Positions 33,641 to 42,232 of a stretch of 64,000 nucleotides of DNA are shown here, in pieces. The stretch comes from Streptomyces sp. CB02058 (GTDB lineage Bacteria; Actinomycetota; Actinomycetes; Streptomycetales; Streptomycetaceae). The notes below the pieces were generated by a model. That model was given only the letters and a program-made list of their open reading frames with translations. It was not told the origin of the DNA and made no database searches. The first letter of the stretch is position 1. Each line of letters begins with the position of its first letter. The stretch covers positions 248,001-312,000 of the forward strand of contig NZ_LIPG01000003.1 in assembly GCF_001905505.1 (NCBI RefSeq), written 5' to 3'. A program made the position numbers and the translations under genes.

Positions 33641-34999
33641 TTGTCCGCTGATGAGCATCAGAGACTGTTCGAGAACCGCAGACTTCTTGTGGTCTCCACG
33701 AACTACGCCCCCGAGGTGACGGGCATCGGCCCGTACGCCACGCAGCTCGCCGAGCACTTCGCGGCGGCGGGGGCCAGGACCGAGGTCCTGACCGGTATGC
33801 CGCACTACCCGGCCTGGCGCGTGGACGAGCGGTACCGGGGGGTGTGGCGCAGTCAGGAGAGCCGCGAAGGCGTGCGCGTGCACCGGCGGCGCCACTATGT
33901 GCCGCCCCGTCAGACCGCCCTGCGCAGAGGGGCGTTCGAGGCGACGGTGCTCCTCCACGGCGTCCTCGCCCCGCCACCGGGGCGGCCCGACGCGGTGATC
34001 TCCCAGATGCCGAGCCTCGCGGGCGGTGTCATAGGCGCCCGGCTCGCACGCCGCCACAGCGTCCCTCATATACCCGTCGTCCAGGACCTGATGGGCGCGG
34101 CGGCCGCGCAGAGCGGAATCCGCGGCGGGGGCAGGGCGGCGGTCGTCGCCGCGAAGGCGGAGCGCTACGCACTGCGTGACGCGGCCCTGGTCGGTGTGAT
34201 CCACGAGAGCTTCGTGGAGGGCGTCACCGCTCTCGGCGTGGACCCCGGACGCATCCGCGTCGTCCCGAACTGGACCCATGTGGAAGGCCCTTCCGCCGAT
34301 CGTGCCGCCACCCGCGCCCGCCTCGGATGGCGCGAGGGCACCCCGGTGGTGCTGCACTCCGGCAACATGGGCCTCAAGCAGGGCCTCGACGTCCTCGTCG
34401 GCCTCGCGCGGCTGGCCCCGGACATCCGGGTCGTCCTGATGGGCGACGGCAACCAGCGCGACGGACTGCGCGAGCTCGCCGGAGGGCTGCCCAACCTCGA
34501 CTTCCTGCCGCCCGCGGGCGCGGACGAGTTCACCGACGTGCTCGCCGCGGCCGATGTGCTCGCGGTGACCCAGCGGGCCTCCGTGCTCGACATGAGCGTG
34601 CCGTCCAAGCTCACCTCGTACTTCGTCTCCGGACGCCCCGTCGTCGCCTCCGTGGCCGACGAGGGCGGCACGGCCGACGAGGTGCGCCGCTCGGGGGCCG
34701 GGGTCCTCGTGGCCCCCGAGGACCCGGCCGCGCTCCTCGCCGCCGTGAGAGAGCTGGCCGCCGATCCGGTGGCGGCGGGCACCCTGGGCGCCCAGGGGCC
34801 GCGCTATGTCGCGGACCATCTGAGCCGGGAGGCGGGCCTCGCCCGCTTCGACGCCCTGCTCACCGAGGCGCTCGGCGACGTGCGGGCCGGGGTCACACCG
34901 GCCGGGAACGCGCGGGCCGGGGACGACACGCAGGCCGGGGCCACGCGGGCCGGGGACGACACGCAGGCCGGGGACGCACAAGGGAGAACACGCCGATGA
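33641..34999 (+). CDS. glycosyltransferase family 4 (WcaI-like)
   Basis: The product is a 452-residue GT-B glycosyltransferase. LLVVSTNYAPEVTGIGPYATQLAEH is the N-terminal acceptor domain start, VVLHSGNMGLKQGLD opens the donor domain, and SVPSKLTSYFVSGRPVVA replaces the usual EX7E region. It probably adds a sugar to the lipid-linked EPS repeat at the cytoplasmic membrane face. The start is uncertain: TTG 33641, 10 nt after GGGGGGAAGG, is preferred, and a GTG sits closer to the homologous region. The C-terminal 40 residues are repetitive. Its stop overlaps the Wzz-like gene. Confidence 0.9.
   Translation: MSADEHQRLFENRRLLVVSTNYAPEVTGIGPYATQLAEHFAAAGARTEVLTGMPHYPAWRVDERYRGVWRSQESREGVRVHRRRHYVPPRQTALRRGAFEATVLLHGVLAPPPGRPDAVISQMPSLAGGVIGARLARRHSVPHIPVVQDLMGAAAAQSGIRGGGRAAVVAAKAERYALRDAALVGVIHESFVEGVTALGVDPGRIRVVPNWTHVEGPSADRAATRARLGWREGTPVVLHSGNMGLKQGLDVLVGLARLAPDIRVVLMGDGNQRDGLRELAGGLPNLDFLPPAGADEFTDVLAAADVLAVTQRASVLDMSVPSKLTSYFVSGRPVVASVADEGGTADEVRRSGAGVLVAPEDPAALLAAVRELAADPVAAGTLGAQGPRYVADHLSREAGLARFDALLTEALGDVRAGVTPAGNARAGDDTQAGATRAGDDTQAGDAQGRTRR
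34912..34973. repeat. 33-bp direct repeat in the glycosyltransferase 3' end
   Basis: A 29-bp sequence beginning gcgggccggggacgacac occurs at 34912-34940 and 34945-34973, with a related shorter unit upstream. It encodes the repeated ARAGDDTQAG / TRAGDDTQAG tail. Confidence 0.85.
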
Positions 35000-36687
35000 C
35001 GCATCCGATCCGGCCCCTCGACGACCAGGACGAACCCGCGCTGCTGCGCGACCAGTTCCGTCAGCTCCTGCGCTATCGCGCCCTCCTCGCCGGAGGCGTC
35101 GTCGTAGGGCTGCTCGGCGGCGGGTTCCTCGCCCTGAGCGGCGACGACACCTACACCGCCACCGGTGAGGTGCAGGTGCGCTCCGCGACCGCCGACCCCT
35201 TCGCCACCGGTGCCTCCGCAGACAAGGGCATCAACATCGGTTCGGAGCGGCAGACCGCGGTCAGCGACACCGTGGGCGACCTGGCCGCCGGCACCCTGCT
35301 CAAGGAAGGCGACGACGTCACCGCCAGAAAGCTGCTGGCCGGACTCCAGGTCACCAACCCGCCCAACACGCTCACCCTGCGCTTCTCCTACACCGGAGCC
35401 TCCCCGGAGCAGGCCCGCTCCCGCGCCGAAGCCCTGGCCAATGCCTACCTCGCGCACCGCAAGGCGCGCACCCAGGAAAGCATCGACAACATGGCGAACG
35501 GCTACCGCGCCCAGCTCGAACCGCTGGAGGAGAAGCGCGACCTGCTGGAGGAGCGGACCGGCGTCGACGCGGCGGACGACGTCAGCAGCGCCCGCGCCAA
35601 CATCATCGTCTCCATCTCCGAACTCAGCCGGAAGATCTCCGAACTCAAGGCGCTGGACACCACGCCCGGTTACCTCAACAAGAAGCCCGTGGCCCCCACC
35701 GAGCCCACCGGCGCCGGACTGCCCCTCCTCCTCGGGCTCGGAGCCGTCGTCGGGCTCGCGCTCGGGCTGCTGCTCTCCTGGGTGCGCCTCGTCTTCGACC
35801 CCGCCGTGCGCTCCCCGCGCGAGCTGGTCCGCTCCCTCGGCGGGCCCCTGCTCGGCACCCTGCCGAGGGAACGCGCGGCCGTGGGCACCCTGCTCGCCAT
35901 CGGCCGCAGCGGTTCCCGGCTCGCCGAGGAGTACCGGGCGGTGGCCTTCCGGCTCGCCTACGACCCCTCGTTCGCCGAGCGCCGCCGGCTGCTGGTCACC
36001 GCGCCGCGCGGCGACAACTCCGCGGCGGCGGCCGCCGCGGTCAACCTGGCCGCCGCGTTCGCCGAGATGGGGCGCGACGTCCTGCTCGTCGAGGCCGATC
36101 TGCGCACCCCGTCGCTCGCCCGTGACCTGGGTTCCTCCGCCCACGAGGTACGCCCCCCGCGCTGGGCCGCGGGCGAGGACGGCGACGGCAGCTGGCCCAC
36201 CGGTGCCCGCCACAACGTCGACGTGCCCGGCTCCGGAGCCTTCGCCCTGGTGGCCGGGGCCACCGCGGACAACGTGCCGCGCGCCCTGACCTCCGCCCCC
36301 GTCGCCCGCATCGTCGCCGAGGCCGACCGCCCCGGCGCCGTGGTCATCGTGCTCGCCCCGCCGGTGCTCTCCTACGCCGACGCGGTCGCGCTCGTCGACC
36401 GGGTCGAGGGCGTCATGATCGTCTGCGACCCCCGCGAGGTGCACCGCAGCGACCTGGAACGCATCCGCGAGATCATCAGCGCCTCGGGCGGCTCGGTGCT
36501 CGGCGCCCTGCTCCATCCAGGCCGGGGCAGGCTGCGCCGCGCGGACCGCCGCCACAAGTCCGCCCGGCGCCGCACCGGCGGCGGGTCCGGCACCCCGTCC
36601 GTCGAACCCGACGCGCCGGAGACCACCGGGGACCCCGCCGAGACCATGGGGCTGCGCTCCTTCACCCTCCCGGGAGCGCGCCGGTGA
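34996..36687 (+). CDS. Wzz/BY-kinase-like polysaccharide co-polymerase with degenerate P-loop
   Basis: The 563-residue protein has the chain-length-determinant layout. TM1 is LLAGGVVVGLLGGGFLAL (about residues 30-48). A periplasmic-type domain follows with a coiled coil near EPLEEKRDLLEERTG, then TM2 (LPLLLGLGAVVGLALGLLLSW). The cytoplasmic ATPase-like domain has a Walker A' (VLLVEADLRTPSLARDLG), but its Walker A reads APRGDNSAAAAA without the GK[ST] lysine. No tyrosine cluster ends the protein. It probably controls EPS chain length or export without kinase activity. ATG 34996 overlaps the glycosyltransferase stop, and its stop overlaps the flippase start. Confidence 0.9.
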   Translation: MTHPIRPLDDQDEPALLRDQFRQLLRYRALLAGGVVVGLLGGGFLALSGDDTYTATGEVQVRSATADPFATGASADKGINIGSERQTAVSDTVGDLAAGTLLKEGDDVTARKLLAGLQVTNPPNTLTLRFSYTGASPEQARSRAEALANAYLAHRKARTQESIDNMANGYRAQLEPLEEKRDLLEERTGVDAADDVSSARANIIVSISELSRKISELKALDTTPGYLNKKPVAPTEPTGAGLPLLLGLGAVVGLALGLLLSWVRLVFDPAVRSPRELVRSLGGPLLGTLPRERAAVGTLLAIGRSGSRLAEEYRAVAFRLAYDPSFAERRRLLVTAPRGDNSAAAAAAVNLAAAFAEMGRDVLLVEADLRTPSLARDLGSSAHEVRPPRWAAGEDGDGSWPTGARHNVDVPGSGAFALVAGATADNVPRALTSAPVARIVAEADRPGAVVIVLAPPVLSYADAVALVDRVEGVMIVCDPREVHRSDLERIREIISASGGSVLGALLHPGRGRLRRADRRHKSARRRTGGGSGTPSVEPDAPETTGDPAETMGLRSFTLPGARR

Positions 36688-37928
36688 GAGCCCATACCGC
36701 GATCCTCTGTTCGGTCGCGGACCAGGGCGTGGCCGCGCTCACCAACATCCTCGTGCTCGTGGCCGCCGCCCGGCTCTCCACCGTGGCCGACTTCGCCCGC
36801 TTCTCCGCGGTCTACCTCGTCTTCACCGTGCTCCTGGGTGTCTCCGGCGCGTACACGGGGCAGCCGCTGGTCCTGCGGCGCGGCGGCGGCGAGGCCACCC
36901 GGGGGGCCTGCCGCTCGGCCGTCGTGTTCACCGTGGGGGCGTCGGCCGCGCTCGGCGCGCTCATGGCCGCCGTCTGCCTGCTCGTCCCCGGGGACACCGC
37001 CCGCGCCCTGATGATGCTCGGCCTCGTCCTGCCCGTGGTGCTGGGGCAGGACGCTCTGCGCTACGCCTTCTCCACCCTCCAGCGGCCCCATCTGGCCCTG
37101 GGCTCCGACCTGGTGCGGCTGCTGTGCGTCCTCGGCGCCCTGTCCGTCCAGGTGTACGGGGCCGAGCCCGCCCGGCTGATCCTGGTCTGGGGGCTGTCCG
37201 CCCTGCCGGCCCTCCTGCTCTCCGCCGTCCTGCTGCACCGCGCCACCGCGGGGGCCCCGACGGCACTGCGCCCGATGCTGCGGCGCGGTCACCTCGGGCA
37301 GCGCTTCGTCGTCGAGTTCGGAGTGGGCAACGCGACCAGCCAGCTCTCCGTGCTCGGCCTCGGCGCCGTGGGCAACCCGCTCCTGGTCGGTGCCCTGCGC
37401 GGGGCGACCACCCTGTTCGGGCCGCTCAACGTGCTGTTCACCTCCGCCACCTCCTTCGGCCCGCCCCTGCTCGGCCGGATCGCCGACGAACGGCGGCGGG
37501 TGCGGGCGACCGCGGGCCTCTCCGCCGTCCTCGCGGCCACCGCCGCCCTCTGGGCGACCGCGCTGGCCCTGCTGCCCGACCGGGCGGGACGCGAACTCCT
37601 CGGCGACACCTGGCCCACGGCGGCGGCGCTGCTCCCCGCGACCGGCAGTCAGTACGCCGCGATGGCCGTCGGGACCTGCGGACTGCTCGCCCTGCGCATG
37701 CTCGACCCGCGCACCACCCTGAGCATCCAGGTGGTGTTCTCGCTCACCGCCGTCGCCCTCATGGCCGGGGGCTACGCGCTCGGCGGGGTCCCCGGGGCCG
37801 CCTGGGGCCTGTGCCTCGGCTCGCTCTGCAAGGCCGCCGCCACCTGGACCAGGGTCGCCCGGCTGCGCCGGCGGAACCCTGACGCGAAGGAGTCCCTCAG
37901 CGCCGGCGCGCTGCCTTCTGCTCCCTGA
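36684..37928 (+). CDS. Wzx-type polysaccharide flippase
   Basis: The product is a 414-residue polytopic protein with about 12 hydrophobic segments (ILCSVADQGVAALTNILVLVAAARL first, then AVYLVFTVLLGVSG). No soluble domain or catalytic motif is present. Length and pattern fit the MVF/Wzx oligosaccharide flippase superfamily. It likely moves the undecaprenyl-linked repeat across the membrane. GTG 36684 overlaps the Wzz-like stop by 4 nt. It converges with the polymerase gene, overlapping by 32 bp. The alternative (another MATE-like exporter) is less likely in this context. Confidence 0.82.
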   Translation: MRAHTAILCSVADQGVAALTNILVLVAAARLSTVADFARFSAVYLVFTVLLGVSGAYTGQPLVLRRGGGEATRGACRSAVVFTVGASAALGALMAAVCLLVPGDTARALMMLGLVLPVVLGQDALRYAFSTLQRPHLALGSDLVRLLCVLGALSVQVYGAEPARLILVWGLSALPALLLSAVLLHRATAGAPTALRPMLRRGHLGQRFVVEFGVGNATSQLSVLGLGAVGNPLLVGALRGATTLFGPLNVLFTSATSFGPPLLGRIADERRRVRATAGLSAVLAATAALWATALALLPDRAGRELLGDTWPTAAALLPATGSQYAAMAVGTCGLLALRMLDPRTTLSIQVVFSLTAVALMAGGYALGGVPGAAWGLCLGSLCKAAATWTRVARLRRRNPDAKESLSAGALPSAP

Positions 37929-39411
37929 ACGTGGTGATCAGCAGCAGGCACAGCGCGGCGATCGCCAGCTTCCCCGCCGCCTGGAGCAGCGGACCGCGCA
38001 GCAGGATGAAGGTGTACCCCGCGATCAGGGGGGCCGCGATCGCCAGCACACTGCCCGGTCCGGGACCCGCCCGGGTGACGGCCAGCGCGTATCTGCGGTC
38101 CGTACGGGCCGCCGCGTAACCGATCAGCGCCAGCCCGCCGATCATGCCGGCCGCGCCGAAGTCGACCCAGAACTCGGTCCACAGCGGGGCCGAGAGGTTG
38201 GTCATGTTCATCCCCATCCACTGGCCGACCCGGACCCCGGTGTCCTCCGGCTTCCCGCTCCACACCGCCCTGGGCACGAAGAAGAGCGCGGAGCCCGCCA
38301 GTTGACGGCCGTACGTGTGGCCCCGGGTGTCCACCCAGGAGATGGTGTTGGCGAACATCACCGTCTGGTCGTAGTCCTTGGTGGCCAGCGGCTCGAAGAC
38401 GGAGGCCGACTGCACCGGCCGGTAGCCCTCGTCGTCGTAACGGAAGCGGTCTGCGTACGGGAACAGCACCAGGGCGCCCACCACCCCCATGGTCAGCACC
38501 GAGCGGTACATCGCGGCGCTGCTGGGGAACGCGGTGAAGAGCAGCGAGACCAGCACCGTCAGGAACCAGTAACGGGCGTTGGAGATCGGGTTGTTGACGA
38601 CCAGGTTCACCGCCGCGAGCACCACCCACACCAGGGCCGTCGACGGCGAGCGCCGCGCACGGCGCGAGGTCACCAGGCGCCGGGTGTAGAAGAGGAACGC
38701 GAGCAGCGCGGGGACCGTGCCGAAGCCCTTCAGGAACGCCGAGCCGACGTTCGACTCCTCCGAGACCACCCCGCTCTGCGCGACCGTGGCGCTGATCTCC
38801 TGGCGGCTGGAGAAGAAGACGGCGGGCCCGCCGAGCTTGACGACGTAGTACCCGCTCGCCAGCAGCGCGATCACCACCAGCAGCCGCAGCTTGATCCGGT
38901 GCGCCACGGCGGGCCCGGCCGAGCTGCGCGAGGCCGTACGCCGCCGCAGCGGGCGCCGCGAGGCCAGCAGTGCCCCCAGGTCGAAGGCCGCGCAGCCCAC
39001 CAGGATCATCGCGATCGCGGTCACCAGGTCCGAGCGCGGCCCCACCATCGGCGTCGGCGTCTGCCCGATCACCAGCTGCGCGAACGGCGCGACCCCCATG
39101 GCGATGTACACGAACATCCAGAAGACGCCCTGGAGCAGCCGCCGCCGGGTGGAGAGGATCATCGTGGCGAGCCGGGCCCCGGCGTAGCAGGTCAGCACCA
39201 GCTGCAGCCAGTACGCGGTGTCCCGGACCCCGGACCCCGGCTGCGCCGCGATCACGGCGGGGAGGAAGCAGACCAGCCCCAGGATGAGCGGCACGGACAC
39301 GGCCCGAGAGAGCATCGCCCAGGTCAGGGGGCGCGGGGCGGGCTCCACCGGCGGACGCGGGACGTCGTTGCGGGCGGGTGCGGTCCCCACCGTCTCGTGC
39401 ACGGACGTCAT
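37897..39411 (-). CDS. Wzy-type O-antigen / EPS polymerase (membrane)
   Basis: The product is a 504-residue protein with about 12 membrane segments (ILGLVCFLPAVIAAQ first) and a large loop near residues 325-400 reading DYDQTVMFANTISWVDTRGHTYGRQL. This architecture fits oligosaccharide repeat-unit polymerases (Wzy). Primary sequence is poorly conserved in the family, so the call leans on topology and on the neighbouring flippase, Wzz-like protein and glycosyltransferases. It is divergent from the second GT4 gene. Confidence 0.8.
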   Translation of the reverse strand: MTSVHETVGTAPARNDVPRPPVEPAPRPLTWAMLSRAVSVPLILGLVCFLPAVIAAQPGSGVRDTAYWLQLVLTCYAGARLATMILSTRRRLLQGVFWMFVYIAMGVAPFAQLVIGQTPTPMVGPRSDLVTAIAMILVGCAAFDLGALLASRRPLRRRTASRSSAGPAVAHRIKLRLLVVIALLASGYYVVKLGGPAVFFSSRQEISATVAQSGVVSEESNVGSAFLKGFGTVPALLAFLFYTRRLVTSRRARRSPSTALVWVVLAAVNLVVNNPISNARYWFLTVLVSLLFTAFPSSAAMYRSVLTMGVVGALVLFPYADRFRYDDEGYRPVQSASVFEPLATKDYDQTVMFANTISWVDTRGHTYGRQLAGSALFFVPRAVWSGKPEDTGVRVGQWMGMNMTNLSAPLWTEFWVDFGAAGMIGGLALIGYAAARTDRRYALAVTRAGPGPGSVLAIAAPLIAGYTFILLRGPLLQAAGKLAIAALCLLLITTFREQKAARRR

Positions 39412-39544
39412 GACCCCCCGATCACCGGCCCGAGGGCCCCGTTCGCCTGGCCATCCGGCCCGTGAACACTCTAACGAATCAGCCCACTTGAGGGGATGCG
39501 ATGGCTAGTCTGTGAACAGTCGGCCGAGGTTGAGGGGAACCCTG

Positions 39545-40735
39545 GTGAAGATCCTGCACATCGTCACGCTGCACACTCCGGACCACGCCTTCGGCGGTCC
39601 GACCCGGGTCGCGCTCAACCTCTCCAAGGTCCAGCGGGCCCACGGCGACGACGCCCGCATCATGGCGCTCGGCGACGGCTTCGGCGGCGCTCTGCCGGGC
39701 GAGGTCGAAGGAGTGCCCGTGCACCTCTTCCAGGCCCGCCACCTGCTCCCGATGTTCGAGGTCAGCGGCATCACCTCCGGCGCCCTGCTGAACACGGCGC
39801 GGCGCATGATGCGCGGCGCCGACCTCGTCCACGTCCACCTGATGCGCGACCTGGTGACCCTGCCCGCCGCACTGCTCGCGCTGGCCACCCGCACCCCGCT
39901 CGTCGTCCAGACCCACGGCATGGTCGACCCGACCGAGAAGCGCGTCGCCCAGCTCACCGACCTGCTGGGCGTCCGCACGGTGCTGCGCCGCGCCGACGCC
40001 GTGCTCCACCTCACCGAGGCGGAGCGCCTCGACGTGAACGCGGTCGCCGCGCCGGTCGCCCTCACCAACACCGTCCGGCTCGTCAACGGCGTACGCCCCC
40101 AGGAGCGCAAGCCCGCACGCGACCCGGAACGCCCGCCGACCGTGCTCTTCCTCGCCCGCGTCCAGGAGCGCAAGCGCCCCGAGGACTTCGTCGCCGCGAT
40201 GCCCGCCGTCCTGGCCCGGCACCCCGAAGCCCGCTTCGTCCTCGCGGGTCCGGACACCGGCGCCCTGCCCGGCACGCTCGCGCTCGCCCGGAGGCTCGGC
40301 GTCCTGGATTCGCTGGACCATGTGGGACCGCTGGGCCACGAAGAGGTGCTCGCCGCCGGGCGGGAGGCCGACGTCTACGTCCTGCCGTCGATCGAGGAGC
40401 CCCTCGGCGTCTCGGTCCTGGAGGCCATGTCCGTCGGCACGCCCGCCGTCATCACCCGCACCTGCGGCCTCGGGCCGGACGTCGCGGAGGCGGGTGCCGG
40501 GCGGGTCGTCGACAGCCGCGTCGGCGAGGACGCGGAGAACGCCCGCAAGGTCGCCGACGCCGTCCTGGAGCTCCTGGAACCCGAGGCCAACGACCGTGCG
40601 GGGAAGGCCGCGTGGAATCTGGTCAACGAGCACTTCACCATCGAAGCCGTGACCCGGACCCTCCGGGGGACCTACGAGGACGTGGTCCGCCGGAGGGAGC
40701 GCGGGGTCAACCGGTCTTTCCCTCGCGCGACTTGA
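39545..40735 (+). CDS. glycosyltransferase family 4
   Basis: The product is a 396-residue GT-B enzyme. The N-terminus KILHIVTLHTPDHAFGGPTRVA is the typical acceptor-side glycine-rich start, TVLFLARVQERKRPEDFVAA begins the donor domain, and DVYVLPSIEEPLGVSVLEAM contains the EX7E-type nucleotide-sugar motif. GTG 39545 has AGGGGAA upstream. An in-frame ATG at 39512 is possible but less well placed. Its last 29 bp overlap the convergent GT2 gene. It is one of three glycosyltransferases for the repeat unit. Confidence 0.9.
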   Translation: MKILHIVTLHTPDHAFGGPTRVALNLSKVQRAHGDDARIMALGDGFGGALPGEVEGVPVHLFQARHLLPMFEVSGITSGALLNTARRMMRGADLVHVHLMRDLVTLPAALLALATRTPLVVQTHGMVDPTEKRVAQLTDLLGVRTVLRRADAVLHLTEAERLDVNAVAAPVALTNTVRLVNGVRPQERKPARDPERPPTVLFLARVQERKRPEDFVAAMPAVLARHPEARFVLAGPDTGALPGTLALARRLGVLDSLDHVGPLGHEEVLAAGREADVYVLPSIEEPLGVSVLEAMSVGTPAVITRTCGLGPDVAEAGAGRVVDSRVGEDAENARKVADAVLELLEPEANDRAGKAAWNLVNEHFTIEAVTRTLRGTYEDVVRRRERGVNRSFPRAT

Positions 40736-41534
40736 GCGCGATCTGCCAGCGGTAGAAGCTCATCGCCAGGGCGAAGTCCAGCCCCGCCCGCCCGTCGAGG
40801 AAGCCCCGCCGGTAGACGTACATGTAGGCGAACGACACCAGCGGCTTGAACGGCGCCTTGTGGAAGAGCTGCCCCTGGCGGGACTTCACCTTCCGCACCT
40901 GCTCCTTCACCTCCGGGTGGTGCTCCAGCCACGCCTCCCAGTCCGAGTAGCGGTTGTGCCGCTCGAACCACGCGGTGACCGGGTCCAGGTCCTGGTGCTC
41001 GATCGGGTTGCTCAGCGCCTGGGCGGTGGTGGCGACGGGCTGGTAGTGGCCCTCGACCTCTCCGATCCCCGGCGCGGCGAGGTCACCGACCTCCGGGTAG
41101 TAGCACTTGGTCCGGTCGGTCAGTGAACGCTTGCGGATCGTGTAGCCGTGCCGGAGCCGCTTCCCCGAGAACCAGTAGCCCAGCGGGATGTCGTACGCCG
41201 CCGGCTTCGGGCTCTCCGGGTCGGCGAACGTCCGCCGCAGCTCCGCGAGCAGCCCCGGGCTGAGCCGCTCGTCGCCGTCGAGCAGCAGGATCCAGTCCAG
41301 GTCCGTGCGGACGTTCTCCAGGCACCACTGCTTCTTGCGCGGATGCCCTCCGTCCCAGGTGTACGTGACCACCTCGGCACCGCACTCCTCGGCGATCTTC
41401 GCCGTGTCGTCGGTGCTGTGGGAGTCCACCACGACGACCGCCTCGAAGTGGCCCAGGACCGACTTCACCGCCTCGGCGATGTTCAGGCCCTCGTTCTTCG
41501 TGGGGATCGCCACGGCGATGGGCAGCTTGCTCAT
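40707..41534 (-). CDS. glycosyltransferase family 2 (WaaE/KdtX-like)
   Basis: The product is a 275-residue GT-A enzyme. AVAIPTKNEGLNIAEAVKSV and VVVVDSHSTDDTAKIAEECG form the nucleotide-binding start, and DWILLLDGDERLSPGL holds the DxD-like metal site. GHPRKKQWCLENV is typical of the WaaE-like branch, which adds a sugar to a core or repeat oligosaccharide. ATG 41534 overlaps the lipoprotein stop by 4 nt. It is the last gene of the gmd operon, five genes linked by identical 4-nt overlaps. Confidence 0.92.
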   Translation of the reverse strand: MSKLPIAVAIPTKNEGLNIAEAVKSVLGHFEAVVVVDSHSTDDTAKIAEECGAEVVTYTWDGGHPRKKQWCLENVRTDLDWILLLDGDERLSPGLLAELRRTFADPESPKPAAYDIPLGYWFSGKRLRHGYTIRKRSLTDRTKCYYPEVGDLAAPGIGEVEGHYQPVATTAQALSNPIEHQDLDPVTAWFERHNRYSDWEAWLEHHPEVKEQVRKVKSRQGQLFHKAPFKPLVSFAYMYVYRRGFLDGRAGLDFALAMSFYRWQIALKSREGKTG

Positions 41535-42232
41535 CCGTTGTCTCCTTGCGGCAGCCAGGCATAGCAGCCTGTGGAGGTGAAGGTGCGGGCGGAGTCGGCG
41601 ATGGTGATCTCCACCTGCTTGCCGGTGCCGGAGGAGCCCGCCTCCAGTTCCTTGCCCTTGGCCCCCGCCACCTGCCAGCTGCAGGCCTTGGTGGGGGAGG
41701 GCGCCCGGTAGCGTCCGGGCCGGAGGGCGGCGCCCTTGTGCGTGCCGTCGGCGTAACCGAGGGCGGCCTCGTCGATCACGTCCTGGTGCTGCGGGCACAG
41801 GTGCGCCACCGCGGGTCCGGCGTCCGTGACCTCATCGGAGACGACCGCGGCGACGGCGATGTCCCGGTCGGCCTTGACCAGATAGCGCAGCCGGTCGCAG
41901 GTCTCCTGCCCGGTCTGGAGCACCGCGGCCGGGTCCATCCCCTTGGGCACGCGGTCGGTCAGATACTCCTTCTGCTTCTTGGTGAAGGACCCGGTGGCCG
42001 GGGTGACGTCCCCGGCGGGGGCCTTCGGCGTACTGCTGGGCTTCGCGGCCTGCGAGCCGGACGGGGAGGCCGTGGGCCCGGCGACGGAGGGCGCGGCGGA
42101 GGCCGCCGCGGGCGGCGTGCCACCCGCGGCGGCCTTCCCGCCTCCGTCGCCGGACCCGCCGGACGAACCGCAGGCGGCCAGCACCGCCGTCGCGAGAGCG
42201 ACGGCGGCGCCGGCCAGGAACGGATACCTCAT
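41531..42232 (-). CDS. secreted lipoprotein with DUF732-like domain
   Basis: The 233-residue protein has a lipoprotein signal peptide (AGAAVALATAVLAACGSS, lipobox LAAC with Cys about 20). A Ser/Pro/Ala-rich linker follows to about residue 75. Next comes a helical domain with two cysteines (VLQTGQETCDRLRYLV and AVAHLCPQHQDVIDEAA) reminiscent of DUF732. A C-terminal domain with paired cysteines has ACSWQVAG and TSTGCYAWLP. It should sit on the outer membrane face. It lies between the LamG protein gene and the GT2 gene in a coupled operon, so it may act in polysaccharide assembly or anchoring. This role is inference. Confidence 0.85.
   Translation of the reverse strand: MRYPFLAGAAVALATAVLAACGSSGGSGDGGGKAAAGGTPPAAASAAPSVAGPTASPSGSQAAKPSSTPKAPAGDVTPATGSFTKKQKEYLTDRVPKGMDPAAVLQTGQETCDRLRYLVKADRDIAVAAVVSDEVTDAGPAVAHLCPQHQDVIDEAALGYADGTHKGAALRPGRYRAPSPTKACSWQVAGAKGKELEAGSSGTGKQVEITIADSARTFTSTGCYAWLPQGDNG

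Noticed and set aside
36684..37928. Drug or multidrug exporter assignment for the flippase
   Set aside because: Membrane topology alone allows it, but the gene is coupled to the Wzz-like gene and surrounded by glycosyltransferases and a polymerase.
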